DNA from: Halichondria panicea | Lineage: Eukaryota; Porifera; Demospongiae; Suberitida; Halichondriidae | Assembly: GCF_963675165.1 (NCBI RefSeq) | Contig: NC_087380.1 | Coordinates: 4,710,571 to 4,774,570 of the forward strand | Reading direction: 5' to 3' | Length of the DNA stretch: 64,000 nucleotides | Shown: one piece after another, positions 47,664-59,575 of the stretch | Layout: every line of letters starts with the position of its first letter | Numbering within the stretch: position 1 is the stretch's first letter | Notes under the pieces: model-generated | What the model was told of the DNA's origin: nothing | The model's database searches: none | Seen by the model: only the letters and a program-made list of their open reading frames with translations | Made by a program: the position numbers and the translations under genes

Positions 47664-50600
47664 CACCGCTGTTTCACAACAATGAAAATTCACCACTTAG
47701 TTTATCAGGATGTAGTACATGATTATGACAAGATAATACATTCCACCAAACCACAAACCAGTGGAAGTTGGGGGCTGTTTTAGAGCATCCCATTGTGGAG
47801 GGGGGGTTCCTAAGTATGTGAAAAATGTGACTGTGTGGAAGTATAGAGCATATGCTTTCCCTAGATACCAGTTTGATAAAAATTGATCAATCCCAGCACA
47901 AGCTGTATTGGTTTGTACAAGTACATCATTGTAGACGTCATGTGAGGTGTCTTTGGCAAAAAAGTACCACTGCCGGAGAATGTGTTTTGCAAGACTAGCA
48001 ACCGTTACTATTTGAAAAGGTAAGCTCTTAGGTACCTATTGATAGGCGACTTAAATGGGACAAAATTTTTGTAAGTGAGTTTTAACTATTTCAAAGCAAC
48101 ACTTTTTAACATGTATTTTTTCTTGTCTGTACACGTACACAATCATGTTGTAGAGGAATCAAATAAATAAAATCAGTTATCGTTCTTCTTTTGCCTCTTT
48201 ACAGGTGGAGGTCTGCATGCAATGGTGGATGGTGCTATGTAAACATAGTGCTGTTTCATCATACATCGGAGCCTCTCCACACCATTTGGAATGTTGCGAT
48301 ATGTAACTTTTAAATTGTTAAAATAGGCGTGGATCGCCTCAGCCCCTTGCTCTCCCATGAGTCCTATTCCCACCTGCCACTGGTCCAGCCAATCAACCAC
48401 ATGCTTCTCTAGCATGTGCATCTTTGGTATGACGGTTGCTTGAGGAAATTGCTCCCGATAAAATGTCATAAAGGTGGAGATGTGAGTACCTTTGGAGTAA
48501 ATTTACATGGTACGTTGTCATTTTACACAATTTAAATTTACCTAGGGAAGCAATTTCCTCCTGTGTGATCATATTTTGATTATATATATTGTGACACTTG
48601 CTGAATAGAGTTAGGGTGACACAAAACTTCCGCTGGATCTTCTCAGCACTCGTAACTATGGACGGCTCATAACTGCTTGCTCTGAGTACAACGGCATTGC
48701 AGAGTTTCTCAATGTTCCTCACCTGTAGAGTGATATTCAAAGTAAGTTTGTTTTTAGTTAATAACGTACCTGGAGGGTCCGGTTTACGTGATTTCCCACA
48801 AACGTGCCACCATAGTACGTTTGTCTCCGAACATTGAAGTCTTCTAGAGCAGCATCTAGAGCCTTAACAAAAGGTCCGTCCTCTCTCTTGTACCCTTTTG
48901 CTGTTTTCTCGTTAATCTTAGTCCACTCAGCATCCTAATCCATAATTATGTACATAACTCATCGTCTTAGTTTAATAATAATTATCACTCACAAGCTTCT
49001 TCGCGTGCGAAGCTTTCTCCTCAAATTCTGAGCGGAGTGCTGTGAGTCGAGGATCGTCTTCCTCCTCACCTTCACCAAACACACAGAGCAAGGCCACCAG
49101 GTCATTGAGTTGAGCCACTTCTTCGTTTACCCTATACATTATTTTATTGCTTTATGTGTTCCATGTAAATTTAATCACCTGTCTAGCTCATCCTTGAGGG
49201 CTCTCTCTCTCACAGAGTCACTCATGAAGTTTGAGTATGAAGGGCCACCCCTCTCGCGACTATCTTCAAACCATGAGACTGCATTGTCAAGCACATGACA
49301 TTCATCCTCCATCAATTGGAAGAGCCGGTAAAAAATCCCTAAACTGATGTGCAGTCCTGGAGGGCAAACCTGCATTTCCATTTTGGAATAAGGTGGGTGT
49401 GAATTAACAATGTAGATCTTACTTGATTCAAAGGGATGCATTTGAAAAAAGGTTCCCGAACACAATTGTTGAAGCTTTTGACGTTCTTTAGGATCCCTCC
49501 GGCTGCAATGAAGCTGTGGTGGTCTGTGACCATACTGGCAGTGCTTCTGCTTTGAACAGTAGTGGGCGGGCTCCTTAGCTGTTCTGATGTTGTCAAGCAC
49601 CACAAGCAACAGTGCCGACCTGTTCAGAATTTCACGTAAAGTAAGGTATGTGTATATAGTTATTCCTTTTACCTGAAGCACCTGACAGCCCATATATGTT
49701 ACACAGGAACTCATAATCCCCGCTAAGGAATACTCGGATTGTCTTTCCTCTGTACACGTTACAATTATAAAACATTCAGTTTTTAATATTCTGCTTAGTA
49801 CCTCCATGTCTTGCTCTGTAGGCTGTCCACCTCATCTTCGAACCTCTGTAGTGCGATCTTCAAGTTGGTAACGTTGTCGGGAGCCTCAAAAACACAAAAA
49901 GCACAGGTATTAACAGGGGAATTAGGATGCTCTACATTACATATCTGAAATACCATCTTAAAACTCCCTCCTCCCTTATCTCCACCCAACTTGACCCAGA
50001 TCTCGTCAGCAGGTATCTTCCCTTCATGCCAAGTAAGCCGGTGCACTCTAAAAAGAATAAAATGTTTGCACAGTCTCTTAATTGGTTAATTAAATTGTAC
50101 CTTCTCTCATCGTCATCATTGGAATTAAGAATGTGTTGGATCTTCTCCCAGAGATGTGGTGTATAACACATGGGAACATTCTTAATTTCCACAGTGTGCC
50201 GGCCATCCTTGACTGGAAATGTGAAGGGAACAAGCTGACACTTAAGATTATCTATTCCTATGAGAGAGTTAGCTTCAGCCCGCATCTTCTTCTCAGACGC
50301 TATTTTTACACTGGACCCTAACATTCTAGAAGGAAAAATTAAAAGAGGTAAGTCATATATACATACATAACATATTCACCTTTTCATGATCCGCAGCTTG
50401 TTCCTGGGAATCATGAGAACAGACTGGATACCTAAACTTTGGCTGACTGAAAACGTAACCTGGAAGCACCCTGCCGTCTTTTTCAGCTCTTCTATCAACT
50501 TATCCCGATCTTCCTTCCCTGCAGTCTTGACCTCGTTGCTCATCTGCTGTACCTCCGCACCACCGCTCACTCTCTTCCTGATGTCCTGCAGCTCACTACT

Positions 50601-52113
50601 GCGCCGTCTCAGGGTGGTTTGGCTTGCAGTGCCGCTGGACACGCTAGGTGAGCTGACTTGCATCAGCTTGAGAGGCTGTAAAAAATATATAATTATAATT
50701 ATGTCATTATTGTTTTTATTCTCACCCGTCCCCCTGTCTTCACCTCCAGAATGCTGGAGTTGCGCATACTGCGCTTGATGAGGACAGTTTTCAGTTTCTC
50801 TTCAAATGGGGACAAGGACAGTTCTTCAGGTCTGCTTAACAAGTCTGAAGGGCTGAGGGCTGCTGGTTTGAAGTGTGTGCATGCACACTTGCTGTCATGG
50901 TGGGCCTTGTGGTGTTTTAAGCACCCGTGTTTCCTGCACACACTGCACGTGACCTCAAGGCTTCCCAAGGCTCTCAAAGTGATCTCGGAAGGAGGTTGTA
51001 TTGCTTCAAGATCATCAAGATGTCCTGATTGGCAACAAGGGCATGATGTCGTCTGAGACTCTTGTAGACACTGGCACAGACAATCTGCACAGACAAGACT
51101 ACCGCACGTCTTGAGTTCTATAGGTTTGTCTACTATCTTTTTACAGATAGGACAGTCAAAACAACCTTGCGACGGTAGTACTGTGTCTTGTTCGCAGAAG
51201 GTGGAGGGAGCTATCAGCTTGATGTGCTGGATGGCTGACTGAAATGAGCCTTTTGCCGGTCTGCCAGGTTTGTATTGCTTCTTCGGCCTCCCACCAACAC
51301 TGTGAGTCTTAATGCTCGTACACACGGGGCAATCATCTTCTGTGTGATCAGTCCACGTAGCAATCACCTTTTTGGGGTTGTACAGTTTACCATCACTGGC
51401 CTTCTTGTGTGTGTGATATATTATGTTGTTGCATGGGTGGCAGTATGTTTTAGGGTGCATTAAATCCGAGTCATCTGTTACATCTATTCCAAACACCTCC
51501 AGGAGGTCGTCGTGCCTGTCAGAGCAGACATATCTCCGACCTGAGGGACCTTTCTTGTTCTTAAAGAGAGATCCACAAACCCTGCAGTGCCTGCAAAGTG
51601 CCTCAAGATGTTCTTGACTCATTCCTGAAGGTTGATGCAAATGAATTGTCTGTTTTTGTTCATTATATATCAATGTGCATGTGTAAATATCGTAAATTTG
51701 TGTCATGTTTCAGACCTATATTGTTGCTGCCAAAAAATTTTGTCCAATACCTGTTGTTGTTGAAACTGTCCACTTCAAAGAAACACTCTGGTAGTCAGTG
51801 AGTAGCTATCAAAACATCCACTTACAACTTGTAGTTGATACCTTTAACAGGTGCAGTGTAGTTTCTAGCTGCGCACGCGCAGCTAAATGCCTGTTGTTAT
51901 GCGCATTTAGTGTCATTCAGTAGATGACAGGGTGCACATGACACTCATATAACTTTCATGTGACTTCAATGAATAACAAACAAGTTGCTATGGGTATAAG
52001 TTTGCACAAAACAGGAAATAAAATTGTTCAAAAACCACACCCACTTTTCAATATTTCGTTGAATTGCAGTCCGTTCTAATTACAAACTAAGTGGAGGTCT
52101 TGAAACAGCGGTG
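47664..52113 (-). mobile_element. Nested N-RAG-type transposon, 4.45 kb
   Basis: It lies in the last intron of the KDZ gene. Its ends share caccgctgtttca and then ccacttagttt in inverted orientation, and atgtat is found immediately outside the right end and two bases outside the left. The single gene inside starts about 490 bp from one end and stops about 510 bp from the other, as in an autonomous element. The surrounding KDZ exons splice in phase (K-Y-A|D-G-Q) across it. Confidence 0.7.
48173..51622 (-). CDS. RAG1-N-terminus-like zinc/RING protein fused to a DDE-type transposase
   Basis: Eleven exons join in phase at every GT-AG junction to give 976 codons without a stop: 51622-50726, 50675-50380, 50325-50101, 50047-49802, 49749-49673, 49619-49423, 49369-49179, 49131-48993, 48934-48770, 48722-48542, 48489-48173. 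Exon 1 carries a RAG1-N-type Cys/His region (CRHCRVCGSLF, TYCHPCNNIIYHTH, DDCPVC), a RING-like finger (CPICKKIVDK, then CGSLVCADCLCQC, CPCC) and a further CSVCRKHGCLKHHKAHH cluster. The C-terminal part has candidate catalytic acids D496 (LGGDKGGGSFK), D566 (FLSGDYEFLCNIYGLSGAS) and E918 (GLMGEQGAEAIHA). This resembles the N-RAG-TP elements described from molluscs, which carry a RAG1 N-terminus with a transposase unrelated to the RAG1 core. The acid assignment is inference. Confidence 0.82.
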
Positions 52114-54080
52114 ATGTATAAGGGAAATCACATTGTATATATGTACATGCAGGTCATGGGGGTCATTATAATTATACCTGCATACTTTGCTTTTGTTTTC
52201 ACAAGAAACTGTCTTCGACAAACAGTAGACCAAAGTGAGAGCTGCAATTGGTGCTGCTTCTCTTTCAAGTCGATTGATCTTGCTGCAATGTACTGGGGGT
52301 CACTGGTATCCCAGCGAGCAGCTATCCCGTGCTTTTTTTCAAATTCCTCTAGTTGTTTCTTGAGTCTATAGTTTTGTAAAGGTACATAAAATAGACATGC
52401 TTGCAAGCCACCTTATATATTGCAGTGTTGACAGATCTTCTGTACACAAAGTGTGCAGCAGCTGAACATAGGTGATCTTCCAGTCAGCTTGTCCGGAATT
52501 CGCCACAACACAGGAAGAGATAAGAACTCTATCCTCTTCAACCCACTGTTTCACATTGTCCTCAGTGACAGTTTCTATATACATAAGAATAATTAATACA
52601 CCTGACATTAATAGTTTTATGGGTCCCAGGCCGAGTTTTCGTATAATTTGTTTGCCGTTCCAATAATTATAACTCGGCAGGAAGACCGAGGCTATATACG
52701 CGTAAGTACCTGGTAAAGAGGATGTGAGTTGCTCATAAGAACTTTGCGCAGCAAGTTTAAGCCCTTCTGCCTTTTTCCAGCGGTTAGCCAGCAAAGTCCC
52801 TGCATAAACGTACATCAATTATTATGATTTATATAATACTTTCTAACCTAATTTTTGCTTCGTTCTATTGCTTCGTTCTAGATCCATAAAACAACAATGC
52901 GTGAGTGAGTACATCAATCCGGTGAGATGGTCGCATTTCCTTCGTCATTCGAGAAAATCATTCGAGAAAACCATCGCAGGTATGACCACAAACGTTCCAT
53001 TACCTCACCATCTGAGAGCCCTAACTCTATTCGTCGAGTAGGTCCATAAGCCGCCTAGTAAGTAATGAATACACACACCATAACACAAGGGTTGAAATGT
53101 TCACGTTACCTGGTACTGTGCATTGTGACCAAATGCATGAAACGATGGAATTGACAGGTAAATTTTCTCTAAGACTTCAGAACACTCTGATTTCTAAATA
53201 CCGTAATAAATGGATATATGTACCTCCATAATTGATCCTGTACAACTCACCAATAAGTTTTTATGGAGCTTGCAAGCAATATCATACATGATATTAAGTT
53301 TCTGAGTGGGATAATTCTGAACCATTTCTAGCAGCAACCACTTTGCATATGACAACCTGAAAATTTACTTTAAATAGAGTTCAGGTACATTCACCTTTCA
53401 CCATGCTTCAAATTGATAAACATGAGGGGAAATTCATGTCTACAGGCAGATCCAAACACAGCTGTCTCATCGAGGGCACAGTATCTATTTGCAGATCTCA
53501 ATGCACTTCCAGCAAGGAAATCATTACAAGTCTGTGTGTGATACAGTAACTGGCATTTATTAATGATAAACATACTCCCCTAATCTCGGAAGAATTTGAC
53601 ACATACTCATCAACACTGCTTTGATCTTTAAAAAATAGAGAGTCATGAAGTGGAGGCCTGTGGCTCTTCCCAGCAGACTTTTTTCGGGGTAGACCAAACA
53701 AAGCATCCATTGAAATGAAAAGGCTTCCGTCATTCTAAGGAAAGGTGATCAGAAATACAAGTACTTTCAACTTACCTTTGGACAAGCTGGACAGATGTTG
53801 CCACTGTCAAGCTTTGGGCTCACAAAACTCATATGCCGGAGTTCCATTTTCAAATACCTATATACTGACATACAGTCAGTATGTCATAGAAAGGCAATGT
53901 GACCATGTATCATAATGTAACATAATTATAGCAATGTTTCGTATGAACTCTACCTAATTCATATTCTACAGCTTAGAATAATTATACTAACATACATTCT
54001 ATTGCGCATACGATTAATGCTCTAAATACGAAAAATATGAGAATTTTCCGAAAATAACCCGCTATCTATACGGCATATAT

Positions 54081-54130
54081 ACACTGTAAAATGAAAAAGT
54101 GCAGTCACCGCACTTCATTTTTTACAGTGT
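54081..54130. other. Small foldback in a KDZ intron
   Basis: acactgtaaaatgaa...gtgc pairs with gcac...ttcattttttacagtgt around an agtcacc loop, giving a roughly 50-bp near-perfect hairpin. Confidence 0.6.
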
Positions 54131-55237
54131 AGCTGTTAATAAAAAGCACCTGTATTCTTCAAAAGCGTCGATCATTGAAGCATAAATGTCTCTTCTCTAA
54201 CAGAAACAAAAACAGTGTAATGAAAGTATCACATCAAATCATACCACACACCTTGTTCACTAAATGTGGGCAATTAAAGTATAATGACCTGCAAAAGTCA
54301 CCAAGTGCTACTTGACATTCCAGAAGAAGCGACTCGGCCCAGTCTAGTAGCTCAAAAGTGAATGCTGTTTCTGGGAATCTTGGGCTTGCTGGCCATAGAC
54401 GAGCTCGTATCATTGTTTCACATACAGTCTCACATTCACAACACCAAAACTGGATTCTGTGCTCAATCCCTGCATTGTAATTACTAGTAACTGGATGAAT
54501 GGCACTGGTATAATTAACCTTTTGTGTCAATACAGCAAAGAGGTACTGCCTTCTTTGTGGAACATTGGTGATTAGGAGAGACATCAATACACCGGCCCTC
54601 GATAGTTATTGGCTTGTACATTTCATCCTGTAAAAGTAACCAGGCTCAACATAACAATTAAATCAATCCTTACCTCCCAGATTTCAGCACAGTGAAAAAT
54701 GTTGCGCATCAAATGAGAATCTCCGAGACAAGCCTCACAATAGTATATTGTAGGCCCACAATCAACACATCTGTACTGTGCACAGTTAGCGCACACACTG
54801 CAAGACTGGCCAGGTGGAAGAATAGAACTTTCAACAGCAGCCTTTAAGAGATGCTCTCTAATTTTCCCCCACGATTCAGCATTAGCAATTTGTTTTATCT
54901 CATGCAAACGTCGTGCACCCTGGTTCTCCACGTCTTCATTCTGATCAAGAGTGCTGGTGTCAATCCGGATGGAATTGGCTTCATGATCAGTGCTTGTTTT
55001 CACTGTTGTTTCAGTCTCATGATTGGCCTTCGGCAGACCCCTGGGAGTAACAGACCTTCTCACAGCTGAACCTGTTTGCCTTTGAGTTATTTGCAGCTTT
55101 GGAAGTTTTATCTTCATTCTCCAAGCCATGATGACCAACTCAGCCTAGATCAGATATCTGGATCCTGTCACCTGTCACCTGTAGGGTGGTGGTAGGGCTA
55201 GCTCAGCCGATTTTTCTCTAATGAAACGCTATGTAGA

Positions 55238-55317
55238 AACCTAAACCCAGTACCGCAGTGCTTAGGTTCTTCCGGTATTCCAGTAAGCCACTGGGAAAAG
55301 GTTTCCGAACTGGGTGG
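55238..55317 (-). repeat. Right TIR of the KDZ transposon
   Basis: Exact inverted copy of 41428-41507. The transposase ATG begins about 110 bp inside it. Confidence 0.92.
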
Positions 55318-55630
55318 GTGAAGTGACTGTCCGGCGACGATGAAAGTTTGTTGATGTCTGATGTCTGACAGTGAAGGTACCATACTGCTCTTTGCAGTTC
55401 TAAAGAGATACCTGGTATCACACTCACACTAGCTGTGCAGTTCTAAAGAGATACCTGGTGACAATAGGGCATACCAGAGGCCCCTTATCAAAACAACCAA
55501 ATGATACCCTACCTCTTGGGTGGTAATGTAGTAGGTGGTAATGGAAAGCATCGTTATAATATAGTAATACAATGTGTGTGTGTCTATAGTGTGTGTGTAC
55601 GTGGACATCTCAGGTAGGTTAAGGGACAAG
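55318..55630 (+). mobile_element. Family X copy, right part of the split element
   Basis: It resumes the X sequence (aagtgactgtccggcgacga) interrupted at 41427. A segment containing gtgcagttctaaagagatac is locally duplicated at 55394-55462. Confidence 0.75.
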
Positions 55631-55634
55631 CATT

Positions 55635-56044
55635 TATTGCTGAATCAGCTAAAACGCAGCCACGCCCACGATTTTTAATATGTTTTGTGTGTAAAAAATT
55701 TGTTTAGCTATCTTTTTTAGTTCTAATTCCGGAAGTCTAAACCTTCCTTTCAGCTCTAAATTTTTAGTGTAGTAGTAGGTAGTTCAAAGGTTTGTGCAGA
55801 CTATTCAATCGGGAGGGAGCTGTTCATTCAGCTAGCTGATGTAAAAGCTAATGTAAAAGCTAATAACTTACTTTTTTCCTCCCGATTGAATAGTCTGCAC
55901 AAACCTTTGAGCTACCTACTACACTAAAAATTTAGAGCTGAAAGGACCTCCGGAATTAGAACTAAAAAAGGTAAGTAGCTGAACTAATTTTTTACACATA
56001 CATAAAAATCGTGGCGTGGCTGCGTTTTAGCTGATTCAGCAATA
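55635..56044. mobile_element. Foldback element, ~410 bp
   Basis: tattgctgaatcagct at the left end and agctgattcagcaata at the right begin arms of about 170 bp that match over aaacgcagccacgcc, ttagttctaattccgg and cctcccgattgaatag blocks, with a loop of about 60 bp. There is no coding sequence, and the flanking duplication is at most att. Confidence 0.8.
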
Positions 56045-57790
56045 ATTGCTGGTTAACCTACCGGAGATGGTTCAACTGGTGCTGCAGGTAGTCTATATAC
56101 ATTGTATAGTACTATAGAGGACTAGTTGAAAACTATTAGGAAACTAACTGCACTGTGAAATCCTAGGTGTAGAGAGCTCAAATTTGGAAACATTTGCAAA
56201 CTCTGGCTGTGCTCGAACCTGTAACGCAACGTAGTTAACTCTGGGTGTATATCGATCATGTCTCTGTAACGCAATATGGTCATGTATGAGATTATTAATG
56301 TTATTCATTGCAAGTGACGTCATAAGGTCAATGCTAGAACTATTAAGGTAAGAGTAGCATAGCCTTGATGGTGTTATGCCTTGATGGCAGTTTGAACGTG
56401 GAGCTGGCTATAGCATTGGTCATCATCAGTAGGAAACTAATATTATTATTGTATAGACCATGCTTGTATAGACCATGCTTTTCCATGCACCCATTCAGTT
56501 CGTCAGTTTTTTACAACGGAATAACTGTTTTTGTAAAGTAGCTGGCTTGTAAAAATCAAATAATTACTACATGATTTTTACAGCACAGCATACGGTTCGT
56601 TTAGTCAAAGATGACTACGCTATTTAACTGTGCGCAAAAATGAAGTGTTTTTGATGAATGAAATGCATAGTCTAGCAGGTGGAACATGGGCAAGAGGTGA
56701 TATAGTATCCCAAAGCTTTAGCCCGAGGGATGAGGGACGAATGCATATGTTCTAACTGATTTAGAATCAGCTACTAGACCAACTGCTTCATTAAACTAAT
56801 AATTATTTGAAGTTGGCATCTCTGTGTCTCTACTAAATCTGTAGTACCTCCACCTCAGTTTGATAGACAAAATTATAGTCCTAGCTCCACCCACAAAACG
56901 GAAACATCCAGCTCCTCTCCCGCCCAGCACACTTTCCAGAAACGAGCGGCTCGTACTACTCCTCACAAAGCGAAAGGAAAGCGAAAGGAAGATATAATAG
57001 GAAGATATAATTTGCAGGCCCAGAGCTCCTATACTAAGCGAAAGGAAAATACAACCTCCCCCATGCAGCCTTGCAGCAAAAAAGCACAGCACACTACACT
57101 GCCTGAGCATCTTTCGAACAAAGGAAACTCTCTTTCATTCTAGTTCTGTTATTATAATTACAAAGCATCTAGCTACAATAATGTTTATGTTATTACATGT
57201 GTAAATAACATGTGTATCTTCTTGTAAACACAATACAATGTACACACAATACAATGTACAATGTACAATAATGTAGTTTGTAGCCCAGAGCCATACACTC
57301 AAATGGGATCTAAGATCATATAGTATACGGTGCAGCAAAAACATACGACGTGGGTGAACTTAGTTAGCTTATAGTGATACTATAGACTATACCATCATCG
57401 TCCCCTTCCTCTGAGTCTATCTGAGAGTTGTGCCGGTGGCATTATGTATGACATCATCATGTGGTTTGTAGGTTTATAATGTCTGACATGCGTGGGTTCC
57501 TCCCCTTCGCTTAGTTTGTGGCTGGCTACTGAAAGATTTTCTCCAGCAAATCATCTACATACTAAAGTCACTGGAGGATTTGTCTGCTTGGTCCATTATT
57601 TCATGCATTCTACCACAAAGAAACAATACTGTGCGCGTAAGAATGTCACATGACATTGTCATTACCAGATTTAGGTAACGGCACAACTCTCAGGTAGGCC
57701 AGTCCGAGGAAGGACTGGCTGGCGAGTCTACATCGTTACATCGTTCACCTCCACCGAAGTGAGGAATTGGTTCCTTGATCTATGTTTGTG
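56045..57790. other. No identifiable genes
   Basis: It contains a fragment of the 35-kb tandem segment at about 56283-56350, several short duplications (56452-56481, 56974-57012) and a hairpin gccagtcc/ggactggc at about 57697-57718. Confidence 0.4.
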
Positions 57791-58510
57791 ACGTTGCCAT
57801 GAACTTGATGTGCTTGGCGGCTTGGCGCCGAGATAGAGAAGCTGGATGCATTAGGGGAGTGTTTGAAGAGATACAATATCATGAGTAGACAGAATGAGCT
57901 TAACGCTTCTTGTGTGGGAAGATACACCCTCGTCACAGTTGTCTTCATTATCATCCCATAATTCTGCAGGGTTGAGAACACATTTTGATCAGCCAAGTAC
58001 GTATGCCGCAGTATGGAATCTTGTTACATCTTACCAATTTCATCGAGATCCTGACCCTTCGAATGTATCTCATCCGTACTGACTCTGCACTGCCTGTGGA
58101 ACATTAATCAATAGAGTATATACATCTAGGCAAAACACATGTCCCACAACATATGAAAGCACGTGTCCTACAATTATTTACCTTCAGCTTCTGCTGGTAT
58201 TAATAATCCAGTGTCTGGTTCAAAATAGCCATCACTATCTTGGCTAAAGTTTGGGTCATCTCCAAAATCTACTAATGGCGGAGGACTATCAGCTTGAGCT
58301 GCACCTCCAGCTGCTACCTCATGTTCGTCAGTAATGAAGCACATTCTTCAATAGCTTGCTCAGTAGAAGTAAGCTCCCTTCGGTGGTCTTCAGTAGTGAG
58401 GCGAATTTTCTTAATCCACTGATTTGTGGCACTATCATAGAAGAGACGCTTGTGAGACAAAGAGGTGCAACAATGTGGACAAACTTTTACAGAGTGCTTT
58501 GAGCGATTTA
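57790..58510 (-). pseudogene. N-terminal fragment of a TE-type zinc protein
   Basis: Minus strand from about 58510: HSVKVCPHCCTSLSHKRLFY followed by an acidic/Ser region (DFGDDPNFSQDSDGYFEPD) ending at a GT donor near 58182, and further acidic sequence (ELWDDNEDN) at about 57955-57925. The CPHC...H finger, linker and acidic order is familiar from first exons of invertebrate transposon genes. A two-base TG duplication near 58352 shifts the frame. No catalytic part remains. Confidence 0.45.
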
Positions 58511-59354
58511 GAGCTCAAGTCCCAGGGAAATGCTGAGTTCAGCTTAGAAATTTAATGGCCTGCGCATGTGCACTAGGTTCTAGATAGAGAGCAGGGTAAG
58601 GTAAGTTTTGGCGCACACTAGCACTAAGTACAGAGAAGACAGCTAACTTGTCACTACACACAAATGGAAACTACACACAAATGGAAACGAAATTTTTACG
58701 AAATTGTTGCGTGAAGCATTCCGCGTTATAGGGCGTGGCTAAAACTACAAAGGATTATATTTATAGTCAGCATGCTCATTAACTGCTCTACAATGTGCTG
58801 TACACTACAATGTGCTGTACATAGAAACATCATTTTTAATGTTGAATTTTCTAAAAAGTAAACAGAATTTAGCTCTAAAAAGTCGACTAAGCCATGCAGC
58901 CACTATTACTAGACAAATAAATGCTTTACTATGAAGTCGCAGGCTCGTGGTGTGTCTAAAAGTATACTAAAGCAGTTTAAAGGACTATACTGCTTGAACA
59001 GTACAGCTTATTTATAGCATGAAACCATCACTTAGATACATAATAACCAAGTCAAGCAATGTCCTTTGCTGTTTTGACTTCACAGGAGGGAAATAGAGTA
59101 AAGACAACGGACTTAGAGCTTGTCAGTGGTATAAGCTTACTTCTCTCAAGTATCTCCCAGGCCCTGAGTGATCTGTAGTGGATAGGAGACCAGAGATACA
59201 AAACCGTAGCGCAGTCCTCCATGTAATTATTTGCGAGCGCAATAATTACACGGAGTGCTTCACCGGATGTCAGTCCTTTTACATAGGGCGTGGGCGATCC
59301 CCTTTCTTTTGTATTTCTTTTGTATCTCTGATAACACTTTTGGAAATCATCTCC
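58511..59354. other. No identifiable gene
   Basis: Short tandem duplications occur at 58661-58690 and 58784-58818. A reverse open frame (59492-59052) overlaps the X fragment and has no recognised domain. Confidence 0.35.
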
Positions 59355-59575
59355 TTTAACCGTCAGATTCTTAATTAACAGTGAAGTGAAATGTCTGTAA
59401 ATTCTAGAATGCCAGGAATAAAATGGTGCAACATGTGTTGCCAACATGTTGCCATAACAACCACAGTTATTACGCTCACCCGTTTTTATCATTTTAAATG
59501 CTCGGCCAGCGGTGAGATAAAATCCAAAATTTTTTTTTATGGTTTTTATGGATCAGCCTATCATTAGATGGGCGT
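59355..59575 (-). mobile_element. Family X terminal fragment
   Basis: It starts tttaaccgtcagattctta and runs through the gctcacccgtttttatcatt block, matching 63779-64000 and inverted 20320-20540. Confidence 0.75.

Larger units (their letters stand above)
47284..55129 (-). pseudogene. KDZ-family transposase gene, about 13 exons
   Basis: It is predicted to mobilise the 13.9-kb element. Exon 1 (55129-54674) ends with a CxC-type zinc cluster (CSVCANCAQYRCVDC, then CEACLGDSH) typical of KDZ enzymes. Further exons lie at about 54627-54252, 54196-54150, 53858-53778, 53736-53574, 53531-53397, 53356-53251, 53196-53112, 53055-52866, 52802-52709, 52574-52425, 52365-52176 and 47648-47284. KDZ signatures seen are DALFGLPRKKSAGKS, YCALDETAVFGSACRHEFPL, LNIMYDIACKLHKN, IPSFHAFGHNAQYQ, GLSDGEVMERLWSYLR and, in the last exon, GQKIAKRLCKGISKETKK. 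Breaks: a one-base shift early in exon 2 (about 54590) and 13-bp tandem duplications at 52945-52970 and 52855-52880. The last intron (52175-47649) contains a complete second transposon. An acidic frame at 47275-47090 may be an extra tail exon. Confidence 0.82.
41428..55317. mobile_element. 13.9-kb KDZ-type transposon with 80-bp TIRs
   Basis: 41428-41507 and 55238-55317 are identical in inverted orientation over 80 bp and begin ccacccagttcggaaacc. The flanks belong to one X element in one orientation, and aagtgac occurs on both sides (41422-41428, 55321-55327), compatible with a 7-8-bp target duplication; an extra ggtg on the right may be a later duplication. Genes inside are a forward homeodomain-like/HMG-like/Ulp1/PHD gene, a reverse tyrosine recombinase and a reverse KDZ transposase whose last intron holds a nested transposon. 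Linkage of KDZ transposases with HMG-like genes and Zisupton-type Ulp1 domains is known; a tyrosine recombinase inside the same TIRs is something I do not recall as standard. Confidence 0.85.

Noticed and set aside
48173-51622. Calling the gene a true RAG1
   Set aside because: Only the N-terminal zinc/RING region looks RAG1-like. The C-terminal motifs (GGDKGG, GEQGAE) are not those of the RAG1 core as I know it, and no RAG2-like gene is nearby.
47284-52175. Reading the N-RAG gene and the KDZ gene as one fusion
   Set aside because: The KDZ frame is complete across the intron, and the N-RAG gene has its own start, stop and flanking inverted ends.
59052-59492. 146-codon reverse open frame as a gene
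   Set aside because: Its first part is non-coding X-element terminus that recurs elsewhere with stops, and the remainder has no recognised domain.
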